A stretch of DNA of 53,302 bases from Pseudonocardiaceae bacterium (GCA_009379845.1 WHSZ01000039.1:1-53302), one strand, 5' to 3'; shown: positions 17,406 through 26,998, numbered from the stretch's first letter. Notes: a model not told the origin generated them from the sequence alone. Numbers and translations are program-made.

Positions 17406-18290
17406 ATGAGCGAGCACGAACAATGGGACATCACCTCAGGCGTCGGCATCACCGCGCTGGCGGTGGCCGCGGCCCGCGCGGTGACAACGGATCGCGATGC
17501 CGGGCTGGTGAACGACCCGTTCGCGGAGTCCTTCGTGCAGGCGGCCGATTCGCCCGTGCCGATGTGCACGAGACTGCCGGACGAACCGATGCCCGATTCC
17601 ACGTACGAGCAGATGTGGCACGCCATCTCCGTCCACATGGGACTGCGTTCCCGGTATTTCGACGACTACTTCGCCGAAGCGGTGGCCAGCGGTGTCCGGC
17701 AGGTGGTCGTGCTGGCAGCCGGCCTTGACACCAGGGCGTTCCGGCTGGACTGGCCGGCCGGCTGCACGGTGTTCGAAGTCGACCAGCCGAGGGTGCTGGA
17801 GTTCAAGGACGAGGTGTTGCGGGAGCAGGGCGCCGCGGCCGGCTGTGACCGCCGCATCGTGCCCGTCGACCTGCGCGACGATTGGCGGGCCGCGTTGCTC
17901 GAGCAGGGCTTCGACAGCTCGCGGCCGACCGCGTGGCTGGCCGAAGGCCTGCTGCCGTACCTGCCCATGGACGCGGAACGACGGCTGCTGGACGTCATCC
18001 ACGAGCTGTCCGTGCCCGGTAGCCGGATCTCGATCGAATACCTGCTGGACACCAAGGCGCTGCTGGATCATCCACTGGTTACCGAATCGGCGCGGGAGTT
18101 CGGTTTCGACATCCGCGAGCTGTTCCACACGAAGGCCCCCACGGACCCGGCGAGCCGGTTGACCGAGCTCGGCTGGGCGGTGAATACGACCGACAGCGGC
18201 GAGCTCGCCGAGCGCTACGACCGGGAGCACGCCACCGTACTGACCAAGGAATTCCAGGATTTCGGCCGCTACCTCACCGCGGAGCGCTAA
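17406..18290 (+). CDS. SAM-dependent methyltransferase, TIGR00027 family
   Basis: A 294-residue class I methyltransferase of the family expanded in mycobacteria and streptomycetes (PF04072, related to leucine carboxyl methyltransferase). It has the early ITSGVGITALAVAAARA segment, the motif VVLAAGLDTRAFRLDW that binds SAM, the acidic VFEVDQPRVLEFK strand, and AWLAEGLLPYLPMDAERRLLD. The methyl acceptor is not known for most members; O-methylation of a small molecule or polyketide is usual in characterised ones. It is alone in its direction before the PHP gene. Confidence 0.9.
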   Translation: MSEHEQWDITSGVGITALAVAAARAVTTDRDAGLVNDPFAESFVQAADSPVPMCTRLPDEPMPDSTYEQMWHAISVHMGLRSRYFDDYFAEAVASGVRQVVVLAAGLDTRAFRLDWPAGCTVFEVDQPRVLEFKDEVLREQGAAAGCDRRIVPVDLRDDWRAALLEQGFDSSRPTAWLAEGLLPYLPMDAERRLLDVIHELSVPGSRISIEYLLDTKALLDHPLVTESAREFGFDIRELFHTKAPTDPASRLTELGWAVNTTDSGELAERYDREHATVLTKEFQDFGRYLTAER

Positions 18291-18386
18291 CGTACGGGGC
18301 GTTGAAGGCCCCGAGCGGCCGGTGCGTACGTCGCGCGATAGCCGAAGGCGACAGTGCCCACCCGGCGGGACGGTGGACGACTGGTC

Positions 18387-19865
18387 ATGTGCAGAGGCGA
18401 CATGGTGCGCAGGAGCGTGCTGCGCTCGGGAGCCGCGCTGGCCGCGGGCCTGGCCGGCATGCTGCCCGCGCGGGTGACGCGGGCGGAGACCACGAGCGGC
18501 GAGCGGACCTGGACACGGCGGTTCGCCGGGCGTTCGCCGATCGGGCTCGAGCAGTGGGAATATCTCGCGTTCGATGTCGGGCAGGGCGCCAGCCGCGTAT
18601 CGGTGTCCTCGGCGTTCGAGGAGTTCGCCATCTCCGCTTTCTCGAACGTCCTCGATCTCGGGCTTTTCGGTCCCGCCGGATGGGACCTCGGCAACGCCGA
18701 CGGCTTTCGCGGCTGGTCCGGCGGCGCGCGGCGGGAATTCACCGTGTCCGCCTCGGATGCCACGCCCGGATACCTGGCCGGCCCGCTCGAACCGGGCACC
18801 TGGGCGGTCGCGCTCGGGCCGAGGGTGGTCAACCCGGCTGGGATGCGCTGGGAGGTCACCGTCACCGTGGAGTACGCCGACGCGGGGCGTCCGTTCGAAC
18901 CGGCGCCCGCCCCGGTTCGGCTGCCGGATCGGGGCAGCGGCTGGTATCGGGGCGACCTGCACGTGCACACCGTCTACTCGGACGGCACCCGCACGCCGGA
19001 CGAGATGGTTGCCGCGGCACGCGACGCCCGGCTGGATTTCTTCGCCTCCACGGAGCACAACACCAACTCCGCGAACCACATCTGGGGCCGCCACGCGCCG
19101 GAGGACTTCCTGATCATCTCCGGCGAGGAGGTGACCACCCGGCACGGGCACTGGCTCGCGCTCGGGCTGCCGTGGCAACACTGGGTGGACTGGCGATACG
19201 GAACCGGCGCGGGCTCGTTCCGGCGATACGCGGCACAGGTCCGGAACGTCGGCGGGCTGGTCGCGGCCGCGCACCCGGGCGTGCCGATGCCGGGCAGCTG
19301 GTGGGAATTCGGGTTCGGTGCGGTGGACGCGATCGAAGTGTGGAACAGCACGTGGGGACCGGACGACGAAGCGACCCTGGGCATGTGGCACGGCCAGCTG
19401 GTCGCCGGGCGGCGGGTGACGGCGCTTGGCAACAGCGATTCGCACCGGCCGGAGCAGCCGGTGGGGTTGCCGCAGACCGTGGTGCACGCGGACGAGCTGT
19501 CCACACCGGCGATCGTGCACGGCATCCGGCGTGGCAGGGTGTATCTGGCCGAGTCGGCGGACGTCTCGATGGACGTGCGGGCGTGGGCAGGGACCCGCAC
19601 CGCGGGAGTCGGGGATTCCCTCGCCGTGTCGCCCACCGAGGCGGTGTCGTTGCACGCGCGGGTCTCCGGCGCGCCGGGTGCGGCCATCGTGCTGCACGGC
19701 GCTTCCGGGCCACTTTCCACGGCCCACACCGACGCTGAAGGCACCGGCACGTTGCGGTGGCGGGGCAGGAGCGCGGCGGCCAAGTTCCTCCGCCTCGAAG
19801 TGCGGCGCAACGCGCTGACCCAACTCGTCGCGCTGAGCAACCCGGTATGGCTTTCCCCCGCGTAG
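18387..19865 (+). CDS. exported CehA/McbA-type PHP metallohydrolase
   Basis: A protein of about 492 residues. The N-terminus has a twin-arginine signal (RRSVLRSGAALAAGLAGMLPA), so it is probably exported folded. The middle and C-terminal part is a PHP-type metal-binding domain: GDLHVHTVYSDG, STEHNTNS, GEEVTTRHGHW, AAHPGVP and NSDSHRPEQPVG supply the His/Asp ligands. CehA and McbA members hydrolyse carbamate esters; related enzymes act on phosphoesters. Start could also be the ATG at 18402, which has AGAGG just upstream. Substrate unknown. The gene begins 96 bases after the methyltransferase stop. Confidence 0.85.
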   Translation: MCRGDMVRRSVLRSGAALAAGLAGMLPARVTRAETTSGERTWTRRFAGRSPIGLEQWEYLAFDVGQGASRVSVSSAFEEFAISAFSNVLDLGLFGPAGWDLGNADGFRGWSGGARREFTVSASDATPGYLAGPLEPGTWAVALGPRVVNPAGMRWEVTVTVEYADAGRPFEPAPAPVRLPDRGSGWYRGDLHVHTVYSDGTRTPDEMVAAARDARLDFFASTEHNTNSANHIWGRHAPEDFLIISGEEVTTRHGHWLALGLPWQHWVDWRYGTGAGSFRRYAAQVRNVGGLVAAAHPGVPMPGSWWEFGFGAVDAIEVWNSTWGPDDEATLGMWHGQLVAGRRVTALGNSDSHRPEQPVGLPQTVVHADELSTPAIVHGIRRGRVYLAESADVSMDVRAWAGTRTAGVGDSLAVSPTEAVSLHARVSGAPGAAIVLHGASGPLSTAHTDAEGTGTLRWRGRSAAAKFLRLEVRRNALTQLVALSNPVWLSPA

Positions 19866-20005
19866 GTTGAGAAATTCGAAACGTGCCCGTCTGATGGCGG
19901 GGCTGGTGTTGCGCGCCCACGCCCCCACGTAGATGTCCGTTTCGCGTCACGAGGTGTCGTGCGTGGGCGTGGTGAGAGCTGGAGCCCGCTCATAGCCTGA
20001 CATCA

Positions 20006-21688
20006 GTGAGCCGAACCGTGACCGCTGGGCGTCTGCTGCGTCAGGCGATGACCGCCTCCCGGGGTAACACGGCTGTAGCGCTGGCTGGCGCGATCGGTCA
20101 CCAGGCCGGTGAGGCGTTCGTTCCAGTCGCGGTCGGTTACGCGATTGATCGAGGCATCGCCGCCGGTGACCTGGGACAACTCACGGTGTGGCTGGTGGCG
20201 ATCGTGGCTACTTTCGTGTTGTTGTCCAGCTCCTATCTCGTGCATGCTCGGGCAGCAGCGAAGGCGAGCACCGCGGCTGAACTCGCGCTGCGGATGCGCG
20301 TCGCACGTCACTTGCTCGACCCTCGGGGAAGTGTCCCTTCGCCGCACGGCGCTGGGGGACTGGCCACGATCTCGACCGTAGACGTCACCGCGACCAGTTA
20401 TATCAATTTCGCCAGCTACCTTGCCGCCAGCGGATTCGGCGGTCTCGTCGTCGCGATCGTCTTGCTGTTCACGCTCTCCCCGTTCCTTGGCGTGTTCGTG
20501 ACGCTGGGCGCCGTCCTCGTTGTTGCGGCCACCCAACTGCTTGCGTTTCCGTTGGAACGCCGCATGGTCGAGGAGAGCGCCTACGCGGCCGAAGCGGCCG
20601 ATACCGCAGCCGACCTTCTCCGCGGCCTTCCCGTGTTGAAGGGACTGAGCGCGGAGCCCGCGGCCGCCAGGCGATTCCACGGTGTAAGTCGCGCCGCGCT
20701 GCGCGCCACCTTGCGTTCGGCACGGTCGTCGGCCCTCGTCCGCTCCACGACGGTCGCGACGACTGGAGTGTTCGTCACTGCCATCGCGCTGCTCGGCGGC
20801 GGCATGGTCCTGCGTGGTGAGCTCGGGATCGGTGCCCTGGTCGCCTCGCTGGGGTTGGCGCAGTTCCTGGTCGGCCCGCTCATGCAGCTTTCCGAAACAA
20901 GTGCGTTTGTCGCCGAGTGCCGTGCCGCGGCCCGGCGGGTCGCTGGAGTACTGCAGCAGACGCCCCCCGAGTTCAGCGACCACCGCCTGCGCGAAGTGCA
21001 CGGTGAGGTCTGTCTGGAGATCACCGCCGACGCGATGCCGGGCACCGGCGCCGCCGAGGTTCTCGCGCGGGCAGATCAGCTCACGGGCATCGTCGCGGCG
21101 CAACCCGTCGTGGCCGCTATGTCCGCCGCGCTGACCGGGGAAACGCGGCACGAGGGGGTGGCCGCCCGGCTCGACGGCGTATCGCTCAGCGCAATCGCCG
21201 TCGAGGATCTCCGCCGCGCTATGCTGGTGCAGGCCCTCAATTCCTCGCTGTTCCCCGGCACGCTCGCCGACAACATCGCAGCCGCCGCACACGATCCCGC
21301 GGCCGTGACCGACGCCGTGTCAGCGGCCGCCGTGGACTCGGTCACGACCGAGCTGCCGGCTGGCGAGGACACGCTCGTCGGCGAGAGCGGGCACTTGCTC
21401 TCCGGCGGGCAGCGCCAGCGTGTCGTTCTCGCGCGTGCGCTCGCCGCACGAGCCCCGGTGCTCGTGCTCCACGACCCGACCAGCGCCGTCGATACCATCA
21501 CCGAGGCACGCATCGCCGAGCGGCTCCGCCGCCTGCGTCAGGGCACGACAACCGTGCTCTTTACGACGAGTCCTACGCTTCTCGCCGCCTGTGATCGTGT
21601 CGTCAAAGTCGGGGCGGCGGGCGCCGTATTCGGCTCGCACAGCGATCTCGTCGCCGATCCCGAGTACGCCCGGCTGGTGCTGCGTTGA
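20006..21688 (+). CDS. half-size ABC transporter with degenerate ATP site (subunit 1)
   Basis: A 560-residue protein with six membrane spans in residues 15-300 and an ATPase domain after 335. The ATPase domain is unusual. The Walker A loop is lost ([12 protein letters not shown] at 360-371, no GKS/T), and the Walker B Asp is His489 ([12 protein letters not shown]). Yet the signature LLSGGQRQR (464-472) is perfect. It therefore cannot hold ATP itself but can complete the site of a partner. The next gene encodes exactly such a partner and overlaps it (TTGA). The iron locus next door suggests siderophore export or IrtAB/YbtPQ-like import. GTG start at 20006. Confidence 0.88.
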   Translation: MSRTVTAGRLLRQAMTASRGNTAVALAGAIGHQAGEAFVPVAVGYAIDRGIAAGDLGQLTVWLVAIVATFVLLSSSYLVHARAAAKASTAAELALRMRVARHLLDPRGSVPSPHGAGGLATISTVDVTATSYINFASYLAASGFGGLVVAIVLLFTLSPFLGVFVTLGAVLVVAATQLLAFPLERRMVEESAYAAEAADTAADLLRGLPVLKGLSAEPAAARRFHGVSRAALRATLRSARSSALVRSTTVATTGVFVTAIALLGGGMVLRGELGIGALVASLGLAQFLVGPLMQLSETSAFVAECRAAARRVAGVLQQTPPEFSDHRLREVHGEVCLEITADAMPGTGAAEVLARADQLTGIVAAQPVVAAMSAALTGETRHEGVAARLDGVSLSAIAVEDLRRAMLVQALNSSLFPGTLADNIAAAAHDPAAVTDAVSAAAVDSVTTELPAGEDTLVGESGHLLSGGQRQRVVLARALAARAPVLVLHDPTSAVDTITEARIAERLRRLRQGTTTVLFTTSPTLLAACDRVVKVGAAGAVFGSHSDLVADPEYARLVLR

Positions 21689-23424
21689 GCGCCGCCCTGC
21701 CCGTCGCCGACCCGAGGGTCACGGTCCGCCGGATCTGGGCCCTGTTCCGATCACGTCTCCCGCTCGCCGTACTCGCGGCCCTGGTAATGATCGCGGCGGG
21801 CGTCGCGGGAGTCGTCACGCCCATCGTGATCGGCTGGCTGATCGATGACGTGACAGCGGGTACCGGCACGACCCTGGTGACTTGGTGCGGCCTGCTACTT
21901 GCGCTCGCGGGTGGTGGCGCGATCCTGACACTGGTCGCGGAACTTCTGGTCGCCCGCTGCGGTGAGCCGGTTGTCGCGCGGCTACGCGAGCAGACCTTGG
22001 GGAGGGCTCTCGCATTCGAGCCGGGGAAGATGGCGGCAGCCGGCTCGGGGGATCTGCTCGCCAGACTGGGCTCGGATGTGCGTGCACTGAGCAACGTCGT
22101 GCGGGCCGTCCTGGTCGAGTTCACCGGAGCCGGGTTGACGGTTGTCCTCACCCTCGCCGGGATGGCCGTCGTGGACCCTCGCCTCGGGCTGGCGGGACTG
22201 TGCGCCGTGCCCATCCAGATATGGGCGACGAAACGCTATCTCCGTACCGCGCCGGACGTGTTCGCGCGGGCCGCCCGGGTCCGAGGCGCGCATTCGCAGG
22301 AGGTGCTCGACTCCGTCTCCGGCGCGGCTACCGTGCGCTCCCTCCGGCTCGGTCCCATGCGGCTGGATCGCATCGAGGCCGGCGCGCGTGACATCCGGAA
22401 CCTTCACCTGCTGGAGGTGCGCCTTCAGACCCGCTTCACCCAGCGGCTGAACGCAGCCGAACTGGTGGGCACGACGGCGATCCTGCTCATCGGCTTCGCG
22501 CTCGTGCGGACCGAACAGGTCAGCGTAGGGGCGGCAACGGCGGCAGCATTGATGTTCTTGCGGCTGTTCGACCCGATCAACGTCGTCCTCGGCCTGGTTG
22601 ATGACGTGCTCGAGGCGTACGCGGGCTTGCGTCGTCTGGTGGGCGTGATCGAGACACCCGTTGAGGAACGACCAAGCGACGGGCCGTGCCCGGCCGATGG
22701 AGCTGTCTCGGTCGACGATGTGCGGTTCGCCTACCAACCGGGCCACGATGTCGTGTGCGGCGTCGATCTCAAGCTGGGGTCCGGTGAGCGGCTCGCCTTG
22801 GTGGGTGCGTCCGGAGCGGGCAAGTCGACTCTGGCTTCGTTGATCGCGGGCCTGCACGCGCCGGGTACGGGCGTCGTGCGGATCGGCGGGGTCTCCCTCG
22901 ACCGGCTGAGCCCGGCGCAGCGCCACCGGACGGTGATCGTCGTCGCGCAGGCCTCGCACGTGTTCCGCGGACGCCTTCGCGACGACCTCGCCCTCGCCTC
23001 GCCGGATGCCGGCGACGACCGATTCGGGGAGGCCCTTGCGCTCGTCGGGGCGCAGGCCTGGATCGAGGCGTTACCGAGCGGCCTCGACACCGTGGTCGGA
23101 ACTGGCGGACACGAGCTGACCCCGGTTCAGGTGCAACAGCTCGCGCTTGCGCGGCTGGTTCTCGCCGACCCGGTGGTCGCCGTGCTCGACGAAGCGACCG
23201 CCGAGGCCGACAGCGAGGGGGCGCGGCTGGTCGAGGACGGCGTCGATGCCGTGACCGCGGGACGCACCGCGATCATCGTCGCGCATCGGCTGAGCCAGGC
23301 GGTGCGCTGCGATCGGGTCGCGGTGATGGAATCCGGTCGCATCGTCGAGCTCGGAACGCATGAGGACCTCGTCACCGCCGGCGGCGCCTACGCCGCGCTT
23401 TGGAAGGCATGGTCGGCTCGTTGA
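21685..23424 (+). CDS. half-size ABC transporter with intact Walker motifs and degenerate signature (subunit 2)
   Basis: A 579-residue exporter-fold protein: six spans in residues 18-310, ATPase after about 340. Walker [10 protein letters not shown] (374-382) and Walker B VVAVLDEA with catalytic Glu503 are intact. The signature, normally LSGGQ, reads LTPVQ (478-482). With subunit 1 it forms a heterodimer in which one composite site (this Walker A plus the partner's LSGGQ) can hydrolyse ATP. The TTG start at 21685 overlaps the subunit 1 stop. It converges with an AraC gene 21 bases away. Substrate is inferred from the siderophore-uptake genes that follow. Confidence 0.9.
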   Translation: MSAALPVADPRVTVRRIWALFRSRLPLAVLAALVMIAAGVAGVVTPIVIGWLIDDVTAGTGTTLVTWCGLLLALAGGGAILTLVAELLVARCGEPVVARLREQTLGRALAFEPGKMAAAGSGDLLARLGSDVRALSNVVRAVLVEFTGAGLTVVLTLAGMAVVDPRLGLAGLCAVPIQIWATKRYLRTAPDVFARAARVRGAHSQEVLDSVSGAATVRSLRLGPMRLDRIEAGARDIRNLHLLEVRLQTRFTQRLNAAELVGTTAILLIGFALVRTEQVSVGAATAAALMFLRLFDPINVVLGLVDDVLEAYAGLRRLVGVIETPVEERPSDGPCPADGAVSVDDVRFAYQPGHDVVCGVDLKLGSGERLALVGASGAGKSTLASLIAGLHAPGTGVVRIGGVSLDRLSPAQRHRTVIVVAQASHVFRGRLRDDLALASPDAGDDRFGEALALVGAQAWIEALPSGLDTVVGTGGHELTPVQVQQLALARLVLADPVVAVLDEATAEADSEGARLVEDGVDAVTAGRTAIIVAHRLSQAVRCDRVAVMESGRIVELGTHEDLVTAGGAYAALWKAWSAR

Positions 23425-23445
23425 CGACTGAGCGCGGCCCCGAAC

Positions 23446-24222
23446 TCAGCGGTTGGCCAACACCGAGCCAGGGTTCGTGCCGAGAAGTTGACGGAAGGCG
23501 ACGATGAACGCCCCCGTCGACTCATAGCCCACTTCGCGGGCGACCGTGGCGACCGCCGCACCGGCGACGAGCCGGTAAAGGGACAGGTGGACGCGCAGCA
23601 GCGTCCGCCATTGCCCGAAGGTGAGACCGGTCTGCGCGGTCGCGCGGCGTGACAGGGTGCGCGAGCTGACGCCGAGCTGGCGGGCCCATTCCTCGACCGC
23701 GTGCGGGAGAGCCGGATGCGCACGGACGCTCTGCTGGATCGTGCGCAGGGCTGGGTCAGTCACGTCCGGCAAGGACAGCCGGTGCTCACATACCGGATCG
23801 GCGGCGTCCGCCACCGCCAGTTCGGCCCGTCGTCGCGGCGCGCCCGGAGGCAGACCGGCTAGATAGCAGAGGAGCTCCCGCAGAAGGGAACCGACACCGA
23901 GCCAGGTCGGCTCGAAGCCGGGGCACTCCACCGCGATCGTGCGGAGCCCTGGACCGCGCGCCGGGTGAACCGTGATCGGGCGACCGGCGGGAATCCACAA
24001 CGCCAGTTCGGGAACGAGCAGCCGGTCGAAAGCGCCCACCGTCACCACCGCCGCGGACCGGTCCGGCCAGAGCAGTCGGCCGTGCCTCGTTGCCTCGGAC
24101 TTCTGGCGAGGCTCGAACGATGAGAGGCAGAAGGCCCGAATGACGTGGCTCGATGAACCGGGCGCCTCCCCTCGGTGTCCGGTGAGGCGACCTTCCTGTC
24201 GTCTCTGAGCGATGCCAGTCAT
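23446..24222 (-). CDS. AraC-family transcriptional regulator, iron locus
   Basis: A 258-residue cytoplasmic regulator. The N-terminal half (WIPAGRPITVHPARGPGLRTIAVECPGF) resembles a cupin-like sensor; the C-terminal half has the two AraC helix-turn-helix motifs (VEEWARQLGVSSRTLSRRATAQTG and VATVAREVGYESTGAFIVAFRQLLGTNPG). The ATG at 24222 has no ribosome site and lies directly beside an iron box; TAGGCT eight bases upstream could be a -10, so the mRNA may be leaderless. Likely an activator of siderophore uptake genes, like YbtA or PchR, with the ferric siderophore as possible ligand. Confidence 0.88.
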   Translation of the reverse strand: MTGIAQRRQEGRLTGHRGEAPGSSSHVIRAFCLSSFEPRQKSEATRHGRLLWPDRSAAVVTVGAFDRLLVPELALWIPAGRPITVHPARGPGLRTIAVECPGFEPTWLGVGSLLRELLCYLAGLPPGAPRRRAELAVADAADPVCEHRLSLPDVTDPALRTIQQSVRAHPALPHAVEEWARQLGVSSRTLSRRATAQTGLTFGQWRTLLRVHLSLYRLVAGAAVATVAREVGYESTGAFIVAFRQLLGTNPGSVLANR

Positions 24223-24223
24223 C

Positions 24224-24242
24224 TTAGGTAAGCCTAATCTGA
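24224..24242. promoter_or_regulatory. DtxR/IdeR iron box in araC-fecB divergent promoter
   Basis: TTAGGTAAGCCTAATCTGA matches the IdeR/DtxR consensus TTAGGTTAGCCTAACCTAA at 16 of 19 positions. It sits between the AraC gene (minus) and the siderophore-binding lipoprotein (plus), overlapping likely -10 elements for both (TAGGCT on minus, TAATCT on plus). Iron-loaded IdeR would be expected to repress both. Confidence 0.75.
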
Positions 24243-24269
24243 CACGTGAGTCGAAGAAAGGTCACCTAC

Positions 24270-25274
24270 ATGTCGAGGCGTTTACCCCTAGTCGTCGCAG
24301 TGGTCCTGGCCGCGAGCGTCAGTTTCCTTGCCGCCTGCTCGTCTACGGCACCGGACGGCGCAGCCGCTGCGGCCAATGCGCAGACGCGTACGTTCGAGCA
24401 CGCGTACGGGACGACTGAGAACGTCCCGGCACACCCGGAGCGCGTGGTCACCATCGGCCTGCGCGAGGTGGAGAACGCCGTTGCCCTTGGGGTCACCCCG
24501 GTTGGGTATCTCGACTGGTTCGGCAACGGACTGAACCCGTGGACTGCCGAGGCTTCAGATGGCAGCGACCCGGTCGCGATCAACGACGCCGATTGGAACC
24601 TGCAATACGAGAAGATCCTGTCGCTCAAGCCCGATCTCATTTACGCCAACGACGGCATGACCAGGGAGCAGTACGAGCGCCTGAGCGAGATCGCACCCAC
24701 CGTCGGCCCCATTGACGCCGTCGGTAAGGCGGCGGCCGGGGACTCCTTTGTGGCCTGGGACACCGCCCTGGAGCGCACTGGCACGATCCTGGGTCGCGAA
24801 GACCGCGCGGGAAGGGTCGTCGACCGCGTAGCGAACGAGATCGCCGACGTCCCGAGCGAGCATCCGGAGTTCGCGGGGAAAAGCGCCGCGATGGCATGGG
24901 CTCCCAATGCGGACGGGACTTGGCTCGCCACCTCCGCGGACCCGCGTTTCCAGCTCGTCCGCGACATCGGACTGAAGCCGAACGCCGCCGTCGCGAAGCA
25001 TGACGCTGCCGGGGCCGAGGGACAGGTGCAGGTCTCCCTGGAGGAGCTGGACCAGCTCGAAGCCGATGTGCTGTTCCTGTACTCCTACCAGCAGAGCGAG
25101 CGCGACGCGGCCATGAACTACTCCACGTTCACCCGGCTGGGGGTGGTCAAGGATGAGCATGTCGTCTGGATGCCGACGGATATCGCGGATGCCCTGTCGT
25201 TCGGCACTGCCATCTCGATCGAGCATGTGCTGAGCAAACTTCCCGCGTTGATTGCGGAGAAGCTGGCTCGGTGA
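24270..25274 (+). CDS. ferric-siderophore ABC transporter substrate-binding lipoprotein
   Basis: A 334-residue FecB/FepB-type binding protein. The ATG at 24270 is preceded by AAAGG at 24257-24261 with eight bases between. It has a lipoprotein signal ending FLAAC (Cys23), then the family's AYGTTENVPAHPERVVTIG strand and NLQYEKILSLKPDLIYANDGM. It captures iron-siderophore outside the membrane and delivers it to the FecCD permeases encoded downstream. An iron box lies 28 bases before the start. Its stop overlaps the SIP gene (GTGA). Confidence 0.92.
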   Translation: MSRRLPLVVAVVLAASVSFLAACSSTAPDGAAAAANAQTRTFEHAYGTTENVPAHPERVVTIGLREVENAVALGVTPVGYLDWFGNGLNPWTAEASDGSDPVAINDADWNLQYEKILSLKPDLIYANDGMTREQYERLSEIAPTVGPIDAVGKAAAGDSFVAWDTALERTGTILGREDRAGRVVDRVANEIADVPSEHPEFAGKSAAMAWAPNADGTWLATSADPRFQLVRDIGLKPNAAVAKHDAAGAEGQVQVSLEELDQLEADVLFLYSYQQSERDAAMNYSTFTRLGVVKDEHVVWMPTDIADALSFGTAISIEHVLSKLPALIAEKLAR

Positions 25275-26137
25275 GGTTCGTCGATCACGACACGGGGCGC
25301 GACCGTCGCAACGAGATCGTCGCGGTGCGGCGTGTCACCCCCGGCATCGCACGGATCACCCTTGCTGGAGCCGACCTGCACGATTTCCGCGACAACGGTA
25401 CCGACCAGCACGTCGCGGTGCTCTTCTTCGATGACGACGTGATCGTGCCCGATCCGTTCACCACCGAGTCAGTCATGCGGATGCGGCCGTTCGTGCGACC
25501 GCGGATGCGCCGCTACACGATCCGCCGGTTCGACCCCGCTACCCGCACTCTGGACATCGACGCGGTGGTCCATGGTGATGGCGGACCCGGCGTGGCGTGG
25601 GCCGCGTCCGCCTGTGTCGGCGATCGGGTGCTCTGGTGGGGACCGACGAACGCGTGGCGACCGCACGCGGACACTCGGCACGTCATCGCCGTCGGCGATG
25701 AGACGGCGCTCCCGGCGATCGACGCACTCGTGCGCGAAACGCCGGAGAGCGTCGAGATCACCGTGGTCGTCGAGGTCGCCAGCCCCGCGGACGCCTGCTA
25801 TCTCGATGAGGTTGCCGGCCGCTGCCGGATACGCATCGTCCAACGCGCGGCACCACCAGGTACCGGATCTCCGGACCTCATGACGGCGCTACGCGAGCTG
25901 CCGATGCCCGATGGGCCGGTCGACGTCTGGGGTGCCGGCGAGTATCGCACCGTTCAGGGGTTGCGCCGGTTGTTCCACGGCGACCACGGCCTGGATCGTC
26001 AACGGGCATTCCTCGTAACGTACTGGACGCACGGGCAAGCTCAGGACGAGCGCGCGGAAAGACGCGACGCGGCAACGACCGGTAGGAATCGTCAGCGGTA
26101 TCCGGAACGGGCTCGTGAATTCCTCCGGACACGCTGA
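25271..26137 (+). CDS. siderophore-interacting protein (flavin-dependent ferric-siderophore reductase)
   Basis: A 288-residue cytoplasmic protein of the SIP/ViuB family. The FAD-binding motif MRRYTIRRFDP is preceded by the N-terminal barrel, followed by the NAD(P)H-binding region (HVIAVGDETALPAID) and the C-terminal VWGAGEYRTVQGLR and TYWTHGQAQDE stretches. SIPs reduce imported ferric siderophores so that iron is released as Fe(II). The GTG start overlaps the fecB stop, so uptake and reduction are coupled at translation. Confidence 0.9.
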   Translation: MRFVDHDTGRDRRNEIVAVRRVTPGIARITLAGADLHDFRDNGTDQHVAVLFFDDDVIVPDPFTTESVMRMRPFVRPRMRRYTIRRFDPATRTLDIDAVVHGDGGPGVAWAASACVGDRVLWWGPTNAWRPHADTRHVIAVGDETALPAIDALVRETPESVEITVVVEVASPADACYLDEVAGRCRIRIVQRAAPPGTGSPDLMTALRELPMPDGPVDVWGAGEYRTVQGLRRLFHGDHGLDRQRAFLVTYWTHGQAQDERAERRDAATTGRNRQRYPERAREFLRTR

Positions 26138-26147
26138 CGTGCGGCGG

Positions 26148-26933
26148 CTACGCGCTGAGCCGGCTACCGGGAGAGCGGCCGAAATGCCGACGGTAGGCAG
26201 CCGTGAAGCCGTTGACGCTCCCATAGCCCACCCGGTAGGCAACCGCGCTGACTGGCTCGCCTTGATCGAGCAGGGTGCCGGCGGCGTCCAGTCTGATCAG
26301 CGCACGCCATGCCGCGAAGCTCAGCCCGGTCTCGGTCACGAACGCGCGCTGCAGCGTGCGCGCGCTGACGAACAGCTCCGCCGACCAGACCGACAACAGC
26401 CGCGGATCCGACGGGACGGCCAACAACGCCCTGGCTACCGAGCGTGCCTGAGGATGCGTCGGCACCGGCAGGCGCGTCTTCGTCGTCCCTGGCACCGCGA
26501 GGACGTCCAGCAGCACCGCGCGCAGCCGGCAGGCCTGCTCGTCGTCGAGGTCCGGCTGGACGAGTCGCAGGACCAACTCGCGCATCAGGCCGCCCGGGGT
26601 GAAGACCGCCGGGCGGGAGGACGCGTGGGTCATGATCCCCGCGCATTCCTCGGGTTCGAGGTAGACGCAGACCAGATCGACGGTGTTGAGCGCGATCGCG
26701 TCGTGCTCGGCGTCCGAGGGAATCCACGCCGCCTGGCCGGGTTGTACGACCCACGCGTCGTCGCGCACCCGCGCGGTGAACGAGCCCCGCGCGGCCAGCA
26801 CCAGCTGATGCTGGGGGTGGTGATGTTTGCTGAAGCCGGTATGCGTTGCGCCCTGGAACCGCGCGGCGATCAGCGATTGGTCACGCGTGAGTCCGTACTC
26901 GACGTACATCGTCTCCGTCCACTCCGCGGTCAC
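26148..26933 (-). CDS. second AraC-family regulator, iron locus
   Basis: A 261-residue regulator. The N-terminal cupin region has the metal-site-like HHHPQHQLVLAARG and a following strand (AWVVQPGQAAWIPSDAEHD); the C-terminus has both AraC helix-turn-helix motifs (AELFVSARTLQRAFVTETG; VAYRVGYGSVNGFTAAYRRHFGRSPG). GTG at 26933 is chosen because AGGAGG lies four bases before it; an ATG at 26951 is in frame but has no ribosome site. It is divergent from the first permease gene, across an iron box, and converges with the SIP gene. Confidence 0.88.
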   Translation of the reverse strand: MTAEWTETMYVEYGLTRDQSLIAARFQGATHTGFSKHHHPQHQLVLAARGSFTARVRDDAWVVQPGQAAWIPSDAEHDAIALNTVDLVCVYLEPEECAGIMTHASSRPAVFTPGGLMRELVLRLVQPDLDDEQACRLRAVLLDVLAVPGTTKTRLPVPTHPQARSVARALLAVPSDPRLLSVWSAELFVSARTLQRAFVTETGLSFAAWRALIRLDAAGTLLDQGEPVSAVAYRVGYGSVNGFTAAYRRHFGRSPGSRLSA

Positions 26934-26965
26934 GCGTCCTCCTCTCGCCATCAACCCGACACAAC

Positions 26966-26984
26966 TAAGGTTTGCCTAACTTTA
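26966..26984. promoter_or_regulatory. second DtxR/IdeR iron box, araC-fecCD divergent promoter
   Basis: TAAGGTTTGCCTAACTTTA agrees with TTAGGTTAGCCTAACCTAA at 15 of 19 positions. It ends immediately before the CAGGAG ribosome site of the first permease gene (26985-26990) and lies 33 bases from the AraC start. Together with the box at 24224 it indicates that all uptake genes here respond to iron. Confidence 0.65.
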
Positions 26985-26998
26985 CAGGAGCGGACGGG

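Noticed and set aside
17436..19928. Very long open frame (about 830 codons) on the minus strand
   Set aside because: It is antisense to the methyltransferase and PHP genes, has Arg/Pro/Gly-rich composition and no domain. The plus-strand proteins carry clear motifs.
19914..19969. Inverted arms CGCCCACGC / GCGTGGGCG as a terminator
   Set aside because: The arms are 38 bases apart with no T-run and interleave with another weak pair (CGAAACG 19877 / CGTTTCG 19938); chance in GC-rich DNA is likely.
20006..21688. Transporter subunit 1 as a pseudogene because Walker A is missing
   Set aside because: The reading frame is complete, coupled to its partner, and keeps exactly the motif the partner lacks, so the loss looks selected rather than accidental.
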